Notes: generated by a model not told the origin, from the letters alone. A stretch of DNA of 50,423 bases from Archaeoglobaceae archaeon (GCA_030153385.1 JASKJN010000003.1:1-50423); one strand, 5' to 3'; shown: positions 16,871 through 24,651, numbered from the stretch's first letter. Numbers and translations: made by a program.

Positions 16871-18069
16871 AGGCAGTCTCCAATGTAGATCTCTACGATC
16901 TTCTTGGCAATTATAGTTTTTCTACCTTCCAGCCACTGAACTCTCTTGCCAGTAACAACAACAACTCTCGACTCTTCTGTCCCCATTCCCTTTTCAAGAA
17001 CGTCGTTTGCAACTACCATTGCAAGTTTGTCAGCATGAATTCTTTCTTTCGCAATTTCCACGAGTTCCTCATCGCTTACCCCGGTTTCAGCCTTAAATCC
17101 AATTATGTCTCCCCCGTAAACCTTTCTGACCTCCCTTATAATCTTTGGAGCTTCTTTTAGCTTTAGAGTGAGCTCTGGAACTGTTTTGATCTTCTTTTCC
17201 TGCATTTCAATCGTGAAATCAGCTGGAGCTGCAGAAGAAACGAAAAGGGAGCAGTTAGAAATTTCCTCAAGCACAGCTTTCAGCATGTCTTTCACAGACC
17301 AAACTTTAACCTCTTTGAAGTTGGGGAGATCTACATTGAAATCCTTTGAGGTCACAAGCACAACTTCCGCGCCTCTTCTCCAGAGCTCCAAGGCTATCTC
17401 CTTTCCCATAAGGCCAGAACTTTTATTGCTTATGAATCGAACGGGATCTATCTGCTCGTAAGTCGGGCCAGCGGTAACGAGAACCTTTTTTCCGGCGAAT
17501 TCTTTTGGGTAAAGCCTTCTTTCAACATGCAAACAGATCTTCTCGATATCGGGAAACTTTGCTTTTCCTTCAGAGAACTTTGGTTCTATAAACTCCACAC
17601 CCATTTTTTCAAGCTTCTCGATATTTTCTTGAACTGAGATATTTTCGATCATCGCTGCGTGCATTGCGGGAGCGATCAGCACAGGCTTACCCGCTCCTAA
17701 AGCGGTCGTGGCAAAAGTCGTCACTGGTGTGTCGTCAATGCCGTTTGCGATCTTCGAAATCGTGTTAGCGGTTGCGGGAGCTATAAGGTAAAGGTCTGCA
17801 AATCCATCCTTGCCAAGATAGTTCACGTGCTCGATCATCCCGGTGATCTCTGTCACTACTTTATTTCCAGTTGCAAATTCAAGGGCGTAGGGGTGGATTA
17901 TCTTCTGCGCGGACTCGCTCATAACTGCAAAAACTTCTGCCCCTCGCCTTGCAAGTTCTCTTGCAAGCTTAACACATTCCACAGCTGCGATGCTTCCAGT
18001 AACTCCGAGAACGATCTTTTTTCCCTTAAGTCTCTCGCTCTCCACTCCCCTTATCCTTTCCAAGTGCAC
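16867..18069 (-). CDS. coaBC: Bifunctional phosphopantothenoylcysteine decarboxylase / phosphopantothenate-cysteine ligase
   Basis: Makes 4'-phosphopantetheine from phosphopantothenate and cysteine. The N-terminal FMN-dependent CoaC half has KKIVLGVTGSIAAVECVKLAR, ATANTISKIANGIDDTP and the PAMH motif (LIAPAMHAAM). The CoaB half has VLVTAGPTYEQIDPVRFISNKSSGLMG and IIGFKAET. The ORF track starts at GTG 18078, but that codon is part of the ribosome site GAGGTG, so I use GTG 18069 six bases later; GTG 18045 is another possibility. The gene overlaps the end of the polyferredoxin gene and runs into pantoate kinase. Confidence 0.93.
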   Translation of the reverse strand: MHLERIRGVESERLKGKKIVLGVTGSIAAVECVKLARELARRGAEVFAVMSESAQKIIHPYALEFATGNKVVTEITGMIEHVNYLGKDGFADLYLIAPATANTISKIANGIDDTPVTTFATTALGAGKPVLIAPAMHAAMIENISVQENIEKLEKMGVEFIEPKFSEGKAKFPDIEKICLHVERRLYPKEFAGKKVLVTAGPTYEQIDPVRFISNKSSGLMGKEIALELWRRGAEVVLVTSKDFNVDLPNFKEVKVWSVKDMLKAVLEEISNCSLFVSSAAPADFTIEMQEKKIKTVPELTLKLKEAPKIIREVRKVYGGDIIGFKAETGVSDEELVEIAKERIHADKLAMVVANDVLEKGMGTEESRVVVVTGKRVQWLEGRKTIIAKKIVEIYIGDCL

Positions 18070-19324
18070 GTTCAACACCTCTTATAAACACATCCCGCTC
18101 ACCCGTTTCGAATGCTTTTCTATATCTGACCTTCCTTAGCAGAACCTCAACCTTTTCAATGTTCTCAACACCCTTAATCGGAATTCTCTCTCCAGCCTCT
18201 TCAATTTCCTCAGCCGGAGTTTCTACAGTTTCAATGAAAGAGATCTTCTCCAGCTGTTTAACTCTTTCCTTTTTCAAGATTCTTTCAACCGCATCTTCCC
18301 AAGCGTTTCGCCAGGGGACGTCACGAGTTGTCTCTTTCGTGAAATAATTTTTCCTCTCAACCAAGATCAGGTCATACGGGCAGGCATTCTCGCACGCTCC
18401 GCAGTAAATGCAGAATTTCTCATTGAAGTATACTCTTTTTCTGTCCTCGGATACATACCAAACCCTGTTGAACTTGCAGATCTTCAAACATGCTCCGCAA
18501 CCCACTGGGTCACAGCGTGTCATTCTTGCCTCAAATAGACTCAGCTTTCCCTCGATTGGCTTTATAGTCTTTGCAGCGTCGTAAGGACAGATCTCCTCGC
18601 AGTATCCACAGTTTGAGCAAGTATTTTGGTTTATCGTGATCTTTGCTATCTTCTCTGGAAGCTTATATGAAATCCTTTTTCCCTCCACCACTATCGCCTT
18701 TTCAGGGCAGATCTCTTCGCAGAGCTTGCAATAGTCGCATTTGCTCTCGTCAATAAGAATATCGCTGTAGGGCATCAGATCTGTTGGAAGAATCTCTTTT
18801 TCCACCATTCTGAAAACTTCACAGAATTCTGCACATATTCCGCAGAGATTGCACTTATTTTTGTCGACCTTAACAGAACCCTTAAAGGATTCGTTTCTTT
18901 CCGCGATCTGACTCCTAACAATTAGATTCTCTCTTTTTATTGCTCCAGTTGGGCAGACCTTGTAGCAAAGCGTGCATTCCTTACAGCTTTCATACTTGAA
19001 TGTATACCTAACTGGAGAGAGATGCAAAGAAGACTTATCTACTGATTCTCCATTTATGTAAAATTCGAATGCGTTGAATGGACAGAAGGAATAGCAGATC
19101 CCGCAGTAAGCGCACCTTAGATGGTCTATGATCACAGGAGGCATCTCCATGCCCTTCGCGATCTCATGTACGGGTCCGAGCTCAATCGCATTCACAGGAC
19201 AGGCAAAAACACAAATTCCACATCCATTGCACCTTTTATAATCATATAGAAGTTCCCTAATCTCTTCTTCAGTCCTTTGAATGCATCTTATCTTTTCATC
19301 CACTTCCACAGTTCTTTCGATCAT
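18026..19324 (-). CDS. Polyferredoxin with eight [4Fe-4S] motifs
   Basis: A protein of about 432 residues made almost entirely of ferredoxin modules. I count eight cysteine motifs: CNGCGICVFACP, CAYCGICYSFCP, CKECTLCYKVCP, CNLCGICAEFCE, CDYCKLCEEICP, CSNCGYCEEICP, a variant CDPVGCGACLKICK, and CIYCGACENACP. About 110 acidic and basic residues at the C-terminus carry no cluster. Such proteins act as electron wires for hydrogenases, heterodisulfide reductase-type or formylmethanofuran-type enzymes, but none is beside it. ATG 19324 overlaps the aroC stop (ATGA), with GGGGAG upstream, so I prefer it to the upstream start at 19372. Partner unknown. Confidence 0.88.
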   Translation of the reverse strand: MIERTVEVDEKIRCIQRTEEEIRELLYDYKRCNGCGICVFACPVNAIELGPVHEIAKGMEMPPVIIDHLRCAYCGICYSFCPFNAFEFYINGESVDKSSLHLSPVRYTFKYESCKECTLCYKVCPTGAIKRENLIVRSQIAERNESFKGSVKVDKNKCNLCGICAEFCEVFRMVEKEILPTDLMPYSDILIDESKCDYCKLCEEICPEKAIVVEGKRISYKLPEKIAKITINQNTCSNCGYCEEICPYDAAKTIKPIEGKLSLFEARMTRCDPVGCGACLKICKFNRVWYVSEDRKRVYFNEKFCIYCGACENACPYDLILVERKNYFTKETTRDVPWRNAWEDAVERILKKERVKQLEKISFIETVETPAEEIEEAGERIPIKGVENIEKVEVLLRKVRYRKAFETGERDVFIRGVERALGKDKGSGERET

Positions 19325-20412
19325 GTTCTCCCCACAAAACTTCTTGGAATCAGACCCTGCAGAAGCATGCAATCCACGATAACAAGCGAAGCCATCGCCT
19401 CCGCAACAGGAACAATTCTCGGGACTATGCAGGGATCGTGTCGCCCCTTAACGCTGATCTCTACTTCTTCCATCCTCTCGTAGTCCACACTTTTTTGTTT
19501 CTTCGAAATTGAAGGTGTGGGCTTAACCGCTATTCTCATCACAATATCCTCCCCATTTGTGATTCCTCCAAGGATTCCGCCAGCGTTATTTGTCGCAAAG
19601 CGTATTTTCCCATCCTTCAGCACGATCGGATCGTTGTTCTCGCTCCCCTTCAGCTTAGCTACCTCAAAACCCCTTCCTATCTCAAATCCCTTGACTGAAG
19701 GGATGCTCATCAAAGCATAGGCAAAATAAGCGCTTATCTTTCCGAAAACTGGCTCACCCAATCCTGCAGGGACATTTTTTGCTATCAGCTCTACAATTCC
19801 TCCAACACTATCTCCTTCGCTCATGGCCATTTTTATCCGCTCTTCAGCTTCCCCTTCTTTTTGGGGATCAGGGCACCTTATGGGACTCCTTTCAGCTATC
19901 TCGAAGGCCTTCTCGGGATCCTCAACACTAAACCTTATACCTCCAATTTCTCTAGCATATCCAAAAACCCTTATATTGTACTTTCTGAGGATCAGCTTGG
20001 CTATCGCTCCCGCAGCGACTCTTCCAACGGTCTCTCTTGCAGACGCTCTTCCCCCTCCACGCCAGTCTCTGATTCCGAATTTCGCAAAATAGCTGAAGTC
20101 AGCATGTCCCGGGCGTGGAATGGTTTTAAGCTCCTCATATGGTTTTGAGTCAACGTCTTTATTCCAAACGAGCAGTGAAATCGGTGTTCCAAGAGTGATT
20201 CCGTCAAGAACTCCCGAAAGAATCTCAACCTCATCTATTTCCTTTCTTTTAGAACTGAATTCCCCTCCGGGCCTTCTTCTGCTCATCTCCTTCTGAATGA
20301 ACTCCTCATCAATTTCGAGACCCGCAGGGCAACCGTCGATGATACAGCCTACTGCCTTTCCATGGCTTTCCCCCCAGGTAGTGACCCTGAAGGCGTGGCC
20401 GAAAGTGTTCAT
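19321..20412 (-). CDS. aroC: Chorismate synthase
   Basis: Last step of the shikimate pathway, turning EPSP into chorismate with reduced FMN. The N-terminal GHAFRVTTWGESHGKAVGCIIDGCPAG, the central SRRRPGGEFSSKRKEIDEVEILSGV, and RGGGRASARETVGRVAAGAIAK are the three classic signatures, and the C-terminal GRHDPCIVPRIVPVAEAMA is present. I use ATG 20412; the ORF track's TTG is one codon earlier. It is the first gene of the operon aroC - polyferredoxin - coaBC - pantoate kinase - nitrilase. Chorismate synthase needs reduced flavin, so an electron carrier encoded next to it is suggestive. Confidence 0.95.
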   Translation of the reverse strand: MNTFGHAFRVTTWGESHGKAVGCIIDGCPAGLEIDEEFIQKEMSRRRPGGEFSSKRKEIDEVEILSGVLDGITLGTPISLLVWNKDVDSKPYEELKTIPRPGHADFSYFAKFGIRDWRGGGRASARETVGRVAAGAIAKLILRKYNIRVFGYAREIGGIRFSVEDPEKAFEIAERSPIRCPDPQKEGEAEERIKMAMSEGDSVGGIVELIAKNVPAGLGEPVFGKISAYFAYALMSIPSVKGFEIGRGFEVAKLKGSENNDPIVLKDGKIRFATNNAGGILGGITNGEDIVMRIAVKPTPSISKKQKSVDYERMEEVEISVKGRHDPCIVPRIVPVAEAMASLVIVDCMLLQGLIPRSFVGRT

Positions 20413-20450
20413 CAAAAGTCCTAAATTTCAACCTTTTATAATCCTTCGCA

Positions 20451-20865
20451 TTATTGCCCCCCTCGCGATGAGATGTAAAAAGTGGAGGTTGCAATCGCTA
20501 TCGTATCCCCTTTCTCATCTTTCAGTTCTCCATAGCCAACAGCAACCTTTGAGCCTATAAACAAAGGCTTTGCTTTGGCAGTAATTCTCCCCTTTGAGAC
20601 TGGTTTTAGATAGTGAACATTTAGCTGAGAAGTTATGGCTACCTTTCCTTTTTCAACAAGCTCTTTGTTTATGTTAAGACCAATTGCTGAATCGAGTATA
20701 CTTGCTATGACTCCACCATGAACCATCCCAAAGGGCTTGAAGATGCTTTTCTTCCACGTTTATTTCCACGAAGATCTCACTCTCATCCCTTTTTATTTTC
20801 ATCCCGATTAGATTATACCATGGCGCGCTTCCAACGAGCTTCACAAATACATCAACGACATCCAT
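20451..20865 (-). pseudogene. PaaI-type hotdog thioesterase interrupted by a one-base frameshift
   Basis: Two ORFs in neighbouring frames make one hotdog-fold thioesterase of about 137 residues. The first (20674-20865) reads MDVVDVFVKLVGSAPWYNLIGM to VEEKHLQ. The second (20451-20726) continues MVHGGVIASILDSAIGLNINKEL. Joining CAA to CCC TTT GGG ATG near 20736 restores HLQ-PFGMVHGGVIASILDS, the exact active-site region of the PaaI family, by dropping one base. The rest is intact, so this is either a very young pseudogene or a sequencing error. If functional, it would hydrolyse acyl-CoA esters. Confidence 0.8.
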
Positions 20866-20962
20866 GCACTCTCAGTGTTTCTGATCCTTAAAAATTTGTT
20901 GACGATCAGAGTTTTCAATCATAGAAAAATAAATATCCGCCACTTTTCAAATTGCTCTTATC

Positions 20963-21215
20963 GGGGGAGTGGTGGTAGTAAGCCCCCTTCTGTTCCGACG
21001 GCATCAGTCTCAGCGGCTCTTTGGCCTTGCACCCGATGGCGGGCAGGAATTTCAACCAGCAAGGGTGATCTCTGCCCTTCGGCATCATCGCATTACCCCT
21101 TGCCGGGATTTTTCTGTTCCCGCCCGTTCCCCTCTCAGGGATCTCCTTACGGAGACCATCTTTGCGGGTGGGGGGACTTTCCTCCTTTCGGTAAGCCGTC
21201 CACCACCGCTCCCCC
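20963..21215 (-). ncRNA. rnpB: RNase P RNA
   Basis: The minus strand carries the two universally conserved halves of the RNase P core: GGAGGAAAGTCC (21174-21185) near the 5' end and ACAGAAGGGGGCTTA (20979-20993) near the 3' end. The terminal helix P1 is formed by GGGGGAGCGGTGGT (21202-21215) with ACCACCACTCCCCC (20963-20976). About 253 nt is short for an archaeal RNase P RNA and close to the reduced type M form known from Archaeoglobus and Methanococcales. A TATA-like element ATTTTATG about 25 nt upstream of the 5' end is shared back-to-back with the rps8e promoter. ORFs called in this stretch are artefacts. Confidence 0.93.
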
Positions 21216-21231
21216 AAAGAGTAGTTGATAG

Positions 21232-21250
21232 GGCATAAAATCTTTAAGGC
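21232..21250. promoter_or_regulatory. Divergent promoter region of rnpB and rps8e
   Basis: GGCATAAAATCTTTAAGGC holds TATA-like sequences usable on both strands. On the minus strand ATTTTATG is about 25 nt before the RNase P RNA 5' end. On the plus strand CATAAAATC or CTTTAAGG precedes rps8e by 30-45 nt, leaving room for a short leader with AGGTGAGC. Confidence 0.5.
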
Positions 21251-21279
21251 GAGAGCGTTAGCAGTGGAAAGGTGAGCGC

Positions 21280-21684
21280 ATGATCTTTCAGGGTAGGAGT
21301 AAAAGAAAGCCAACCGGGGGGTTTTACAGACCGCACAGAAAGAAGAGGAAATACGAGCTTGGTGGAGAGCAGGTACTGACGACGATTGGCGAAAGGAAGG
21401 CAAAGAAGGAGAGAATGATGGGAGGAAGCTACAAGCTAAAGCTATACTCAGACAAATATGCGAACATTTACGACCCTGAGCAGAGAAAGGTTCTCAGAGT
21501 TGCAATCAAGGGTGTAATCGAGAATCCCGCACATGCTCACTACGTCAGACACGGAGTTATAACAAAAGGAGCGATAATACTGACAGAGATCGGAAAAGCA
21601 AAGGTTACGAACAGGCCAAGCCAAGAGGGAATCATTAACGGGATTTTAATAGAGAGAACAGAGGGGGCGCCAAAAAAACCATAG
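21280..21684 (+). CDS. rps8e: 30S ribosomal protein S8e
   Basis: A 134-residue archaeal/eukaryotic ribosomal protein of the small subunit. The N-terminus MIFQGRSKRKPTGGFYRPHRKKRKYELG is the S8e signature, and the compact barrel follows (KLYSDKYANIYDPEQ; HAHYVRHGVITKGAIILTEIGKAKVTNRPSQEGIINGILIE). AGGTGAGC stands four bases before the ATG. It is divergent from the RNase P RNA gene. Downstream lies a 240-base gap with a structured GC-richer stretch. Confidence 0.96.
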   Translation: MIFQGRSKRKPTGGFYRPHRKKRKYELGGEQVLTTIGERKAKKERMMGGSYKLKLYSDKYANIYDPEQRKVLRVAIKGVIENPAHAHYVRHGVITKGAIILTEIGKAKVTNRPSQEGIINGILIERTEGAPKKP

Positions 21685-21734
21685 ATGCATCGGCGGCAGG
21701 ATAGATGCCAATGATGTAGCGACGCCCCTGAGTT
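21663..21734 (+). other. GC-rich, foldable stretch after rps8e (possible small RNA or 3' structure)
   Basis: Between AGGGGGCG at the end of rps8e and CGACGCCCCT (about 21720) there is a potential closing stem with one bulge. Inside lie GGCA-GGATAGA-TGCC and the palindrome GATGCATC. The surrounding DNA is A/T-rich, so this GC-richer patch stands out, as many hyperthermophile small RNAs do. It has no clear C/D or H/ACA boxes, and the closing arm lies inside the coding region. I regard it as a possible structured RNA only. The rest of the gap to 21925 is A/T-rich and holds an imperfect hairpin at 21810-21843. Confidence 0.25.
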
Positions 21735-21925
21735 ACTTATTCTTTAAATTAATAAGCCTTTCGGGGGAGTATTCTAAAACCAAATAATTTTCAAAACACG
21801 GCTTGTGTCATAGCTGATCCGTGAGTTTGCATGCCTGAGCTATCTCTTTACGCAGAATACAAAATCCACGCAATTCCCACCCCAAACCTAATAAAAATTT
21901 AATTCGAATAATAAAAATTAAAAAT

Positions 21926-22750
21926 TTATTGTGGTTTGCTTATCAGTTCGGTCTTGGAAAGGACCTTTCCGTCTCCAGAATGGGGATTTCTGAATAGCTT
22001 GTCACCGTATTTCTCTATTTCTCTTGCTTCATCTGCAAGGATCGCAGCTATGCGCATCATTTCATGTGCAGAAGCTATCAAGGGCACGTAGACGTTGTAA
22101 TCCTTTTCAACGAAGCAACCACGCACGTTTATGTCCGCAACTTTCTCTGCGATGAAGTAAGCAGCCATCGCCTTTGCCTTCGCATAGGGATTTGTGAACT
22201 TCCCAGCTTCGACAGCTTTCTCAGCTGTAACGATTATCTGCGGTAACTCTGGTTTCTTTCCTGCCTTTATATCTTCAATTACCTTGTCAATTGCCTCCTG
22301 AACCAACCTGAGAGCACCAGTTGCGGCAAGAACCTTTAAAACATCTGCATTGAAGAGAGCCATTTCAGTGGGATCGAGGAATTCTCTGCGAGCCCCGATC
22401 ATCGAGTCCGCATTCAGGAAAATGTAGCCAAATCCCTTCTCCTTCAGCTCATCCTTGGCCTTCTTTGCAGGGGCATCGCTGATCACTATAACAGGTTTCC
22501 CAGCAAAAGCCTCTCTCGCCGCCTTGGGTCCAGGCAAAGCTGCATTTGGCGAAGCAACAATTATCAGATCGGGATTGAATTCCTTCAGCTTTTCAGCAAC
22601 AACAGCCTCTTCAGGCTGCATTTTTGCTCCACTCGTCACGACACGGACTTCAATGTCTTCTCTATCCGCCCTTTCGTCAAGAAGGTATTCAAGTATAACC
22701 GCGGTGCCGATAGCACCCATCTTCAAAACTCCTACCTTCACCTTTGTCAT
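21926..22750 (-). CDS. mtd: F420-dependent methylenetetrahydromethanopterin dehydrogenase
   Basis: Interconverts methylene- and methenyl-H4MPT using coenzyme F420, in the C1 branch that Archaeoglobales run for CO2 or lactate metabolism. The N-terminus VKVGVLKMGAIGTAVILEYLLDERADRED, the central PNAALPGPKAAREAFAGKPVIVISDAPAKKAKDEL, and FLNADSMIGARREFLDPTEMALFNADVLKVLA are diagnostic of Mtd. The length of 274 residues is normal. It stands alone on the minus strand, with a TATA-poor upstream region toward the membrane-protein gene. It uses the F420 whose chromophore is made by cofG and cofH at 9-11 kb. Confidence 0.96.
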   Translation of the reverse strand: MTKVKVGVLKMGAIGTAVILEYLLDERADREDIEVRVVTSGAKMQPEEAVVAEKLKEFNPDLIIVASPNAALPGPKAAREAFAGKPVIVISDAPAKKAKDELKEKGFGYIFLNADSMIGARREFLDPTEMALFNADVLKVLAATGALRLVQEAIDKVIEDIKAGKKPELPQIIVTAEKAVEAGKFTNPYAKAKAMAAYFIAEKVADINVRGCFVEKDYNVYVPLIASAHEMMRIAAILADEAREIEKYGDKLFRNPHSGDGKVLSKTELISKPQ

Positions 22751-22797
22751 AGCAAAAGAAAGAAGGTGGCGTATTTAATACTTGCCATTTCATTCCT

Positions 22798-23395
22798 TTA
22801 TTGAATATTGCTGGTCAACTTATCCACCGCTCTTCCAGCGCTAAGGTATGCTAAGATTACTGCTATAATCAGTAATACCGGCACAAGAATACCGATGATG
22901 TATAGAATTCCAGCAGTCTTGAAACCTCCTTCAATATCGCCCATTCTTATCAGCATTACTCCAAAGAAAATTGCTCCAACTAAGATTGCAATTACTGCGC
23001 CGAAAATGATTGCAAATGATATGATTGCGATTATTGATGAACTTGTGCTCGTTTCTAACGCCAATAATCCCAATCCGACAAAAAGCAAAAGAAATCCTAG
23101 AATCTGCAGAAAAATTCCATTTCTGCCTATACCATACTCTTCTTTTGCTTTTTTTTAAGTCTCCGGTGGCCATGAAGAAGTAAATGAAGCCAGCAATGCT
23201 GAGGATTATACACAGCACAAAAATTACCAGAAAAATCCCAACTCCAAAGATCAAAGCCGGATTCATGGGATCCGCTGAACTAAAGCCTGATACGAGTACT
23301 AGAGATAAAAGACCCAACAAAAGGATGGATGTTGCTAAGATATACATCAGCGCCCCAGTTCTCATCCTTCTCAAACCGTTTACCAATTCGTTCAT
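22798..23395 (-). pseudogene. DUF973-like membrane protein broken in an A8 run
   Basis: The upstream ORF (22931-23395) reads MNELVNGLRRMRTGALMYIL with two membrane helices, then turns to nonsense after DLKKSKRR. The downstream ORF (22798-23088) reads on with three more helices (AIISFAIIFGAVIAILVGAIFF; TAGILYIIGILVPVLLIIAVIL). Both join if one A is dropped from the run of eight at 23149-23156 (T on the plus strand): DLKKAKEEYGIGRNGIFLQILGFLLLFVGLG. The full product of about 198 residues has five helices and resembles DUF973-type archaeal proteins, at low certainty. A sequencing error, true mutation or slippage at the run are all possible. Confidence 0.7.
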
Positions 23396-23486
23396 AGGCT
23401 AAATAATTAAACAAGAAATTAAAGAATTTTTGCAATTTTGCCACATCTCGAACTCCTTCACACTTATCACCGATAATCAAAAGGAG

Positions 23487-24215
23487 CTAACTCAAAAACT
23501 TTCTAACTTCTTCCTTAAGAACTCCTGAATATTCCTGTATTCTTCCAGCAAAGTTCTCGAGCTCGGGATCGACTGGCAAATGTTCTACTCTTATCCCATG
23601 CTTTTTTCCGAGATCTTCAACGATATCGGGCTTTCCAAAGGGATAAATTAGCCCTTCTGGGGTTTTAAGATAGCACATGTTCGCAATAATCCTCTTAACT
23701 TCAATTTTTGAATCGAGCAAATAGTCAAGCATGTGCTTAACGGTCATCACTGAGAGCTTCGATGGCAGAGTTACAAGAAATACCTCGGGATTTACAACTC
23801 TTTTTAATGTAAGAAGCTCTTCTCCCATCCCTGGGGGCATGTCGATAATCACAGTTTCTTCATTCACATTTGAAAGGCCGAGAAGGGATTCCAACACATT
23901 ACCCTCCTCGCTTCCAGTTAAAACTACGTAGCGGTCTCCAACAATTCCTCCAATACTGAAAATGGACACGTTTCCAACTTTGAACGGCTCTATTCCATTC
24001 TTACTGACCCCATGCAATTTACTAATACCAAATAGCTTTAAAGTGGAATTTCCATAGATATCGAGGTCTATAATAGCAGTATTCTGCCTTTCACTTAAAT
24101 TTAATGCTATTAAAGAGGCAACAGTGCTCTTTCCAACCCCTCCCTTTGCGCTCATAACCGCGATAACTCTCTTCCCCCTCAAACGCTCTCTTGCAAGCTC
24201 AAGGAGCGGGTTCAT
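23487..24215 (-). CDS. Mrp/MinD-type P-loop ATPase, probable HypB-like partner of HypA
   Basis: A 242-residue ParA/MinD-family ATPase. The deviant Walker A motif is SAKGGVGKSTVASLIALNL; DLDIYGNSTLKLFG and the Walker B-like TVIIDMPPGMGEELLTL follow, as in Mrp/NBP35-related proteins. CxxC-type Fe-S cysteines of Mrp carriers are absent. Its ATG overlaps the hypA stop (24212-24215). In Thermococcales a Mrp/MinD-type ATPase of just this kind replaces the usual GTPase HypB and forms a nickel-delivery complex with HypA, so I infer the same here. A general septum or plasmid role is unlikely given the context. Confidence 0.75.
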   Translation of the reverse strand: MNPLLELARERLRGKRVIAVMSAKGGVGKSTVASLIALNLSERQNTAIIDLDIYGNSTLKLFGISKLHGVSKNGIEPFKVGNVSIFSIGGIVGDRYVVLTGSEEGNVLESLLGLSNVNEETVIIDMPPGMGEELLTLKRVVNPEVFLVTLPSKLSVMTVKHMLDYLLDSKIEVKRIIANMCYLKTPEGLIYPFGKPDIVEDLGKKHGIRVEHLPVDPELENFAGRIQEYSGVLKEEVRKFLS

Positions 24216-24619
24216 ACCTCTATCCCCTCAACCCTTATTGAGGAGTCAACTTCAAAGTCATTTGAACCGCACTTCGGGCATTTTGCAAATGCGGTGATAA
24301 GCGAGGGAGCAATGTGAAGTGGATTCTCCTCGCCGTAATCTTTTATCACAGATTCGAGTTCTTCTTTTATATCTTTCATGGTGAAAACGTTTCCACAGCT
24401 TCTGCATTTAAAATTCTGTTCCCTAACAATAACTTCAAGCTCCGCACCGCTTATCTTGCTCTCCTTCTTGATCGTGTTGAAGGCCTCGAGGAGAATTTCT
24501 ACTTCAAGCATCGATAATGATGGAATTGAGAGGTAAACCTTCTTCACTTTCAAGTTTCTTTCCAGAGACCACTTCTCAACACTGCCCACTATCGACATTG
24601 CAATGGCCCATTCGTGCAT
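24212..24619 (-). CDS. hypA: Hydrogenase nickel incorporation protein HypA
   Basis: A nickel metallochaperone for [NiFe]-hydrogenase. The nickel-binding N-terminus MHEWAIAMSIV is intact, and the zinc site is formed by C72-R-S-C75 and C114-P-K-C117. The region between the zinc pairs is longer than in bacteria, as in archaeal HypA. The ATG at 24619 has a TATA box (ATTTAAATA on the minus strand, 24639-24647) about 24 nt upstream, so the message is probably leaderless, and the essential Met1-His2 fixes the start. It is followed without a gap by the HypB-like ATPase. Confidence 0.93.
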   Translation of the reverse strand: MHEWAIAMSIVGSVEKWSLERNLKVKKVYLSIPSLSMLEVEILLEAFNTIKKESKISGAELEVIVREQNFKCRSCGNVFTMKDIKEELESVIKDYGEENPLHIAPSLITAFAKCPKCGSNDFEVDSSIRVEGIEV

Positions 24620-24651
24620 AGCATCGATAATCCCATCAATTTAAATAGTTC

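Noticed and set aside
20915-21403. ORFs of 162, 117 and 89 residues around 20875-21403
   Set aside because: They lie over the RNase P RNA and the start of rps8e; the conserved RNA core motifs explain the sequence and the translations look random.
21700-21735. C/D box guide RNA around AATGATGT ... CTGA
   Set aside because: The spacing between C-like and D-like boxes is only about ten bases and no C'/D' pair is found; kept only as a possible structured patch.
23487-24215. Septum-site or plasmid-partition MinD/ParA protein
   Set aside because: The overlap with hypA and the known HypA partner ATPases of Thermococcales make a metallochaperone role more likely.
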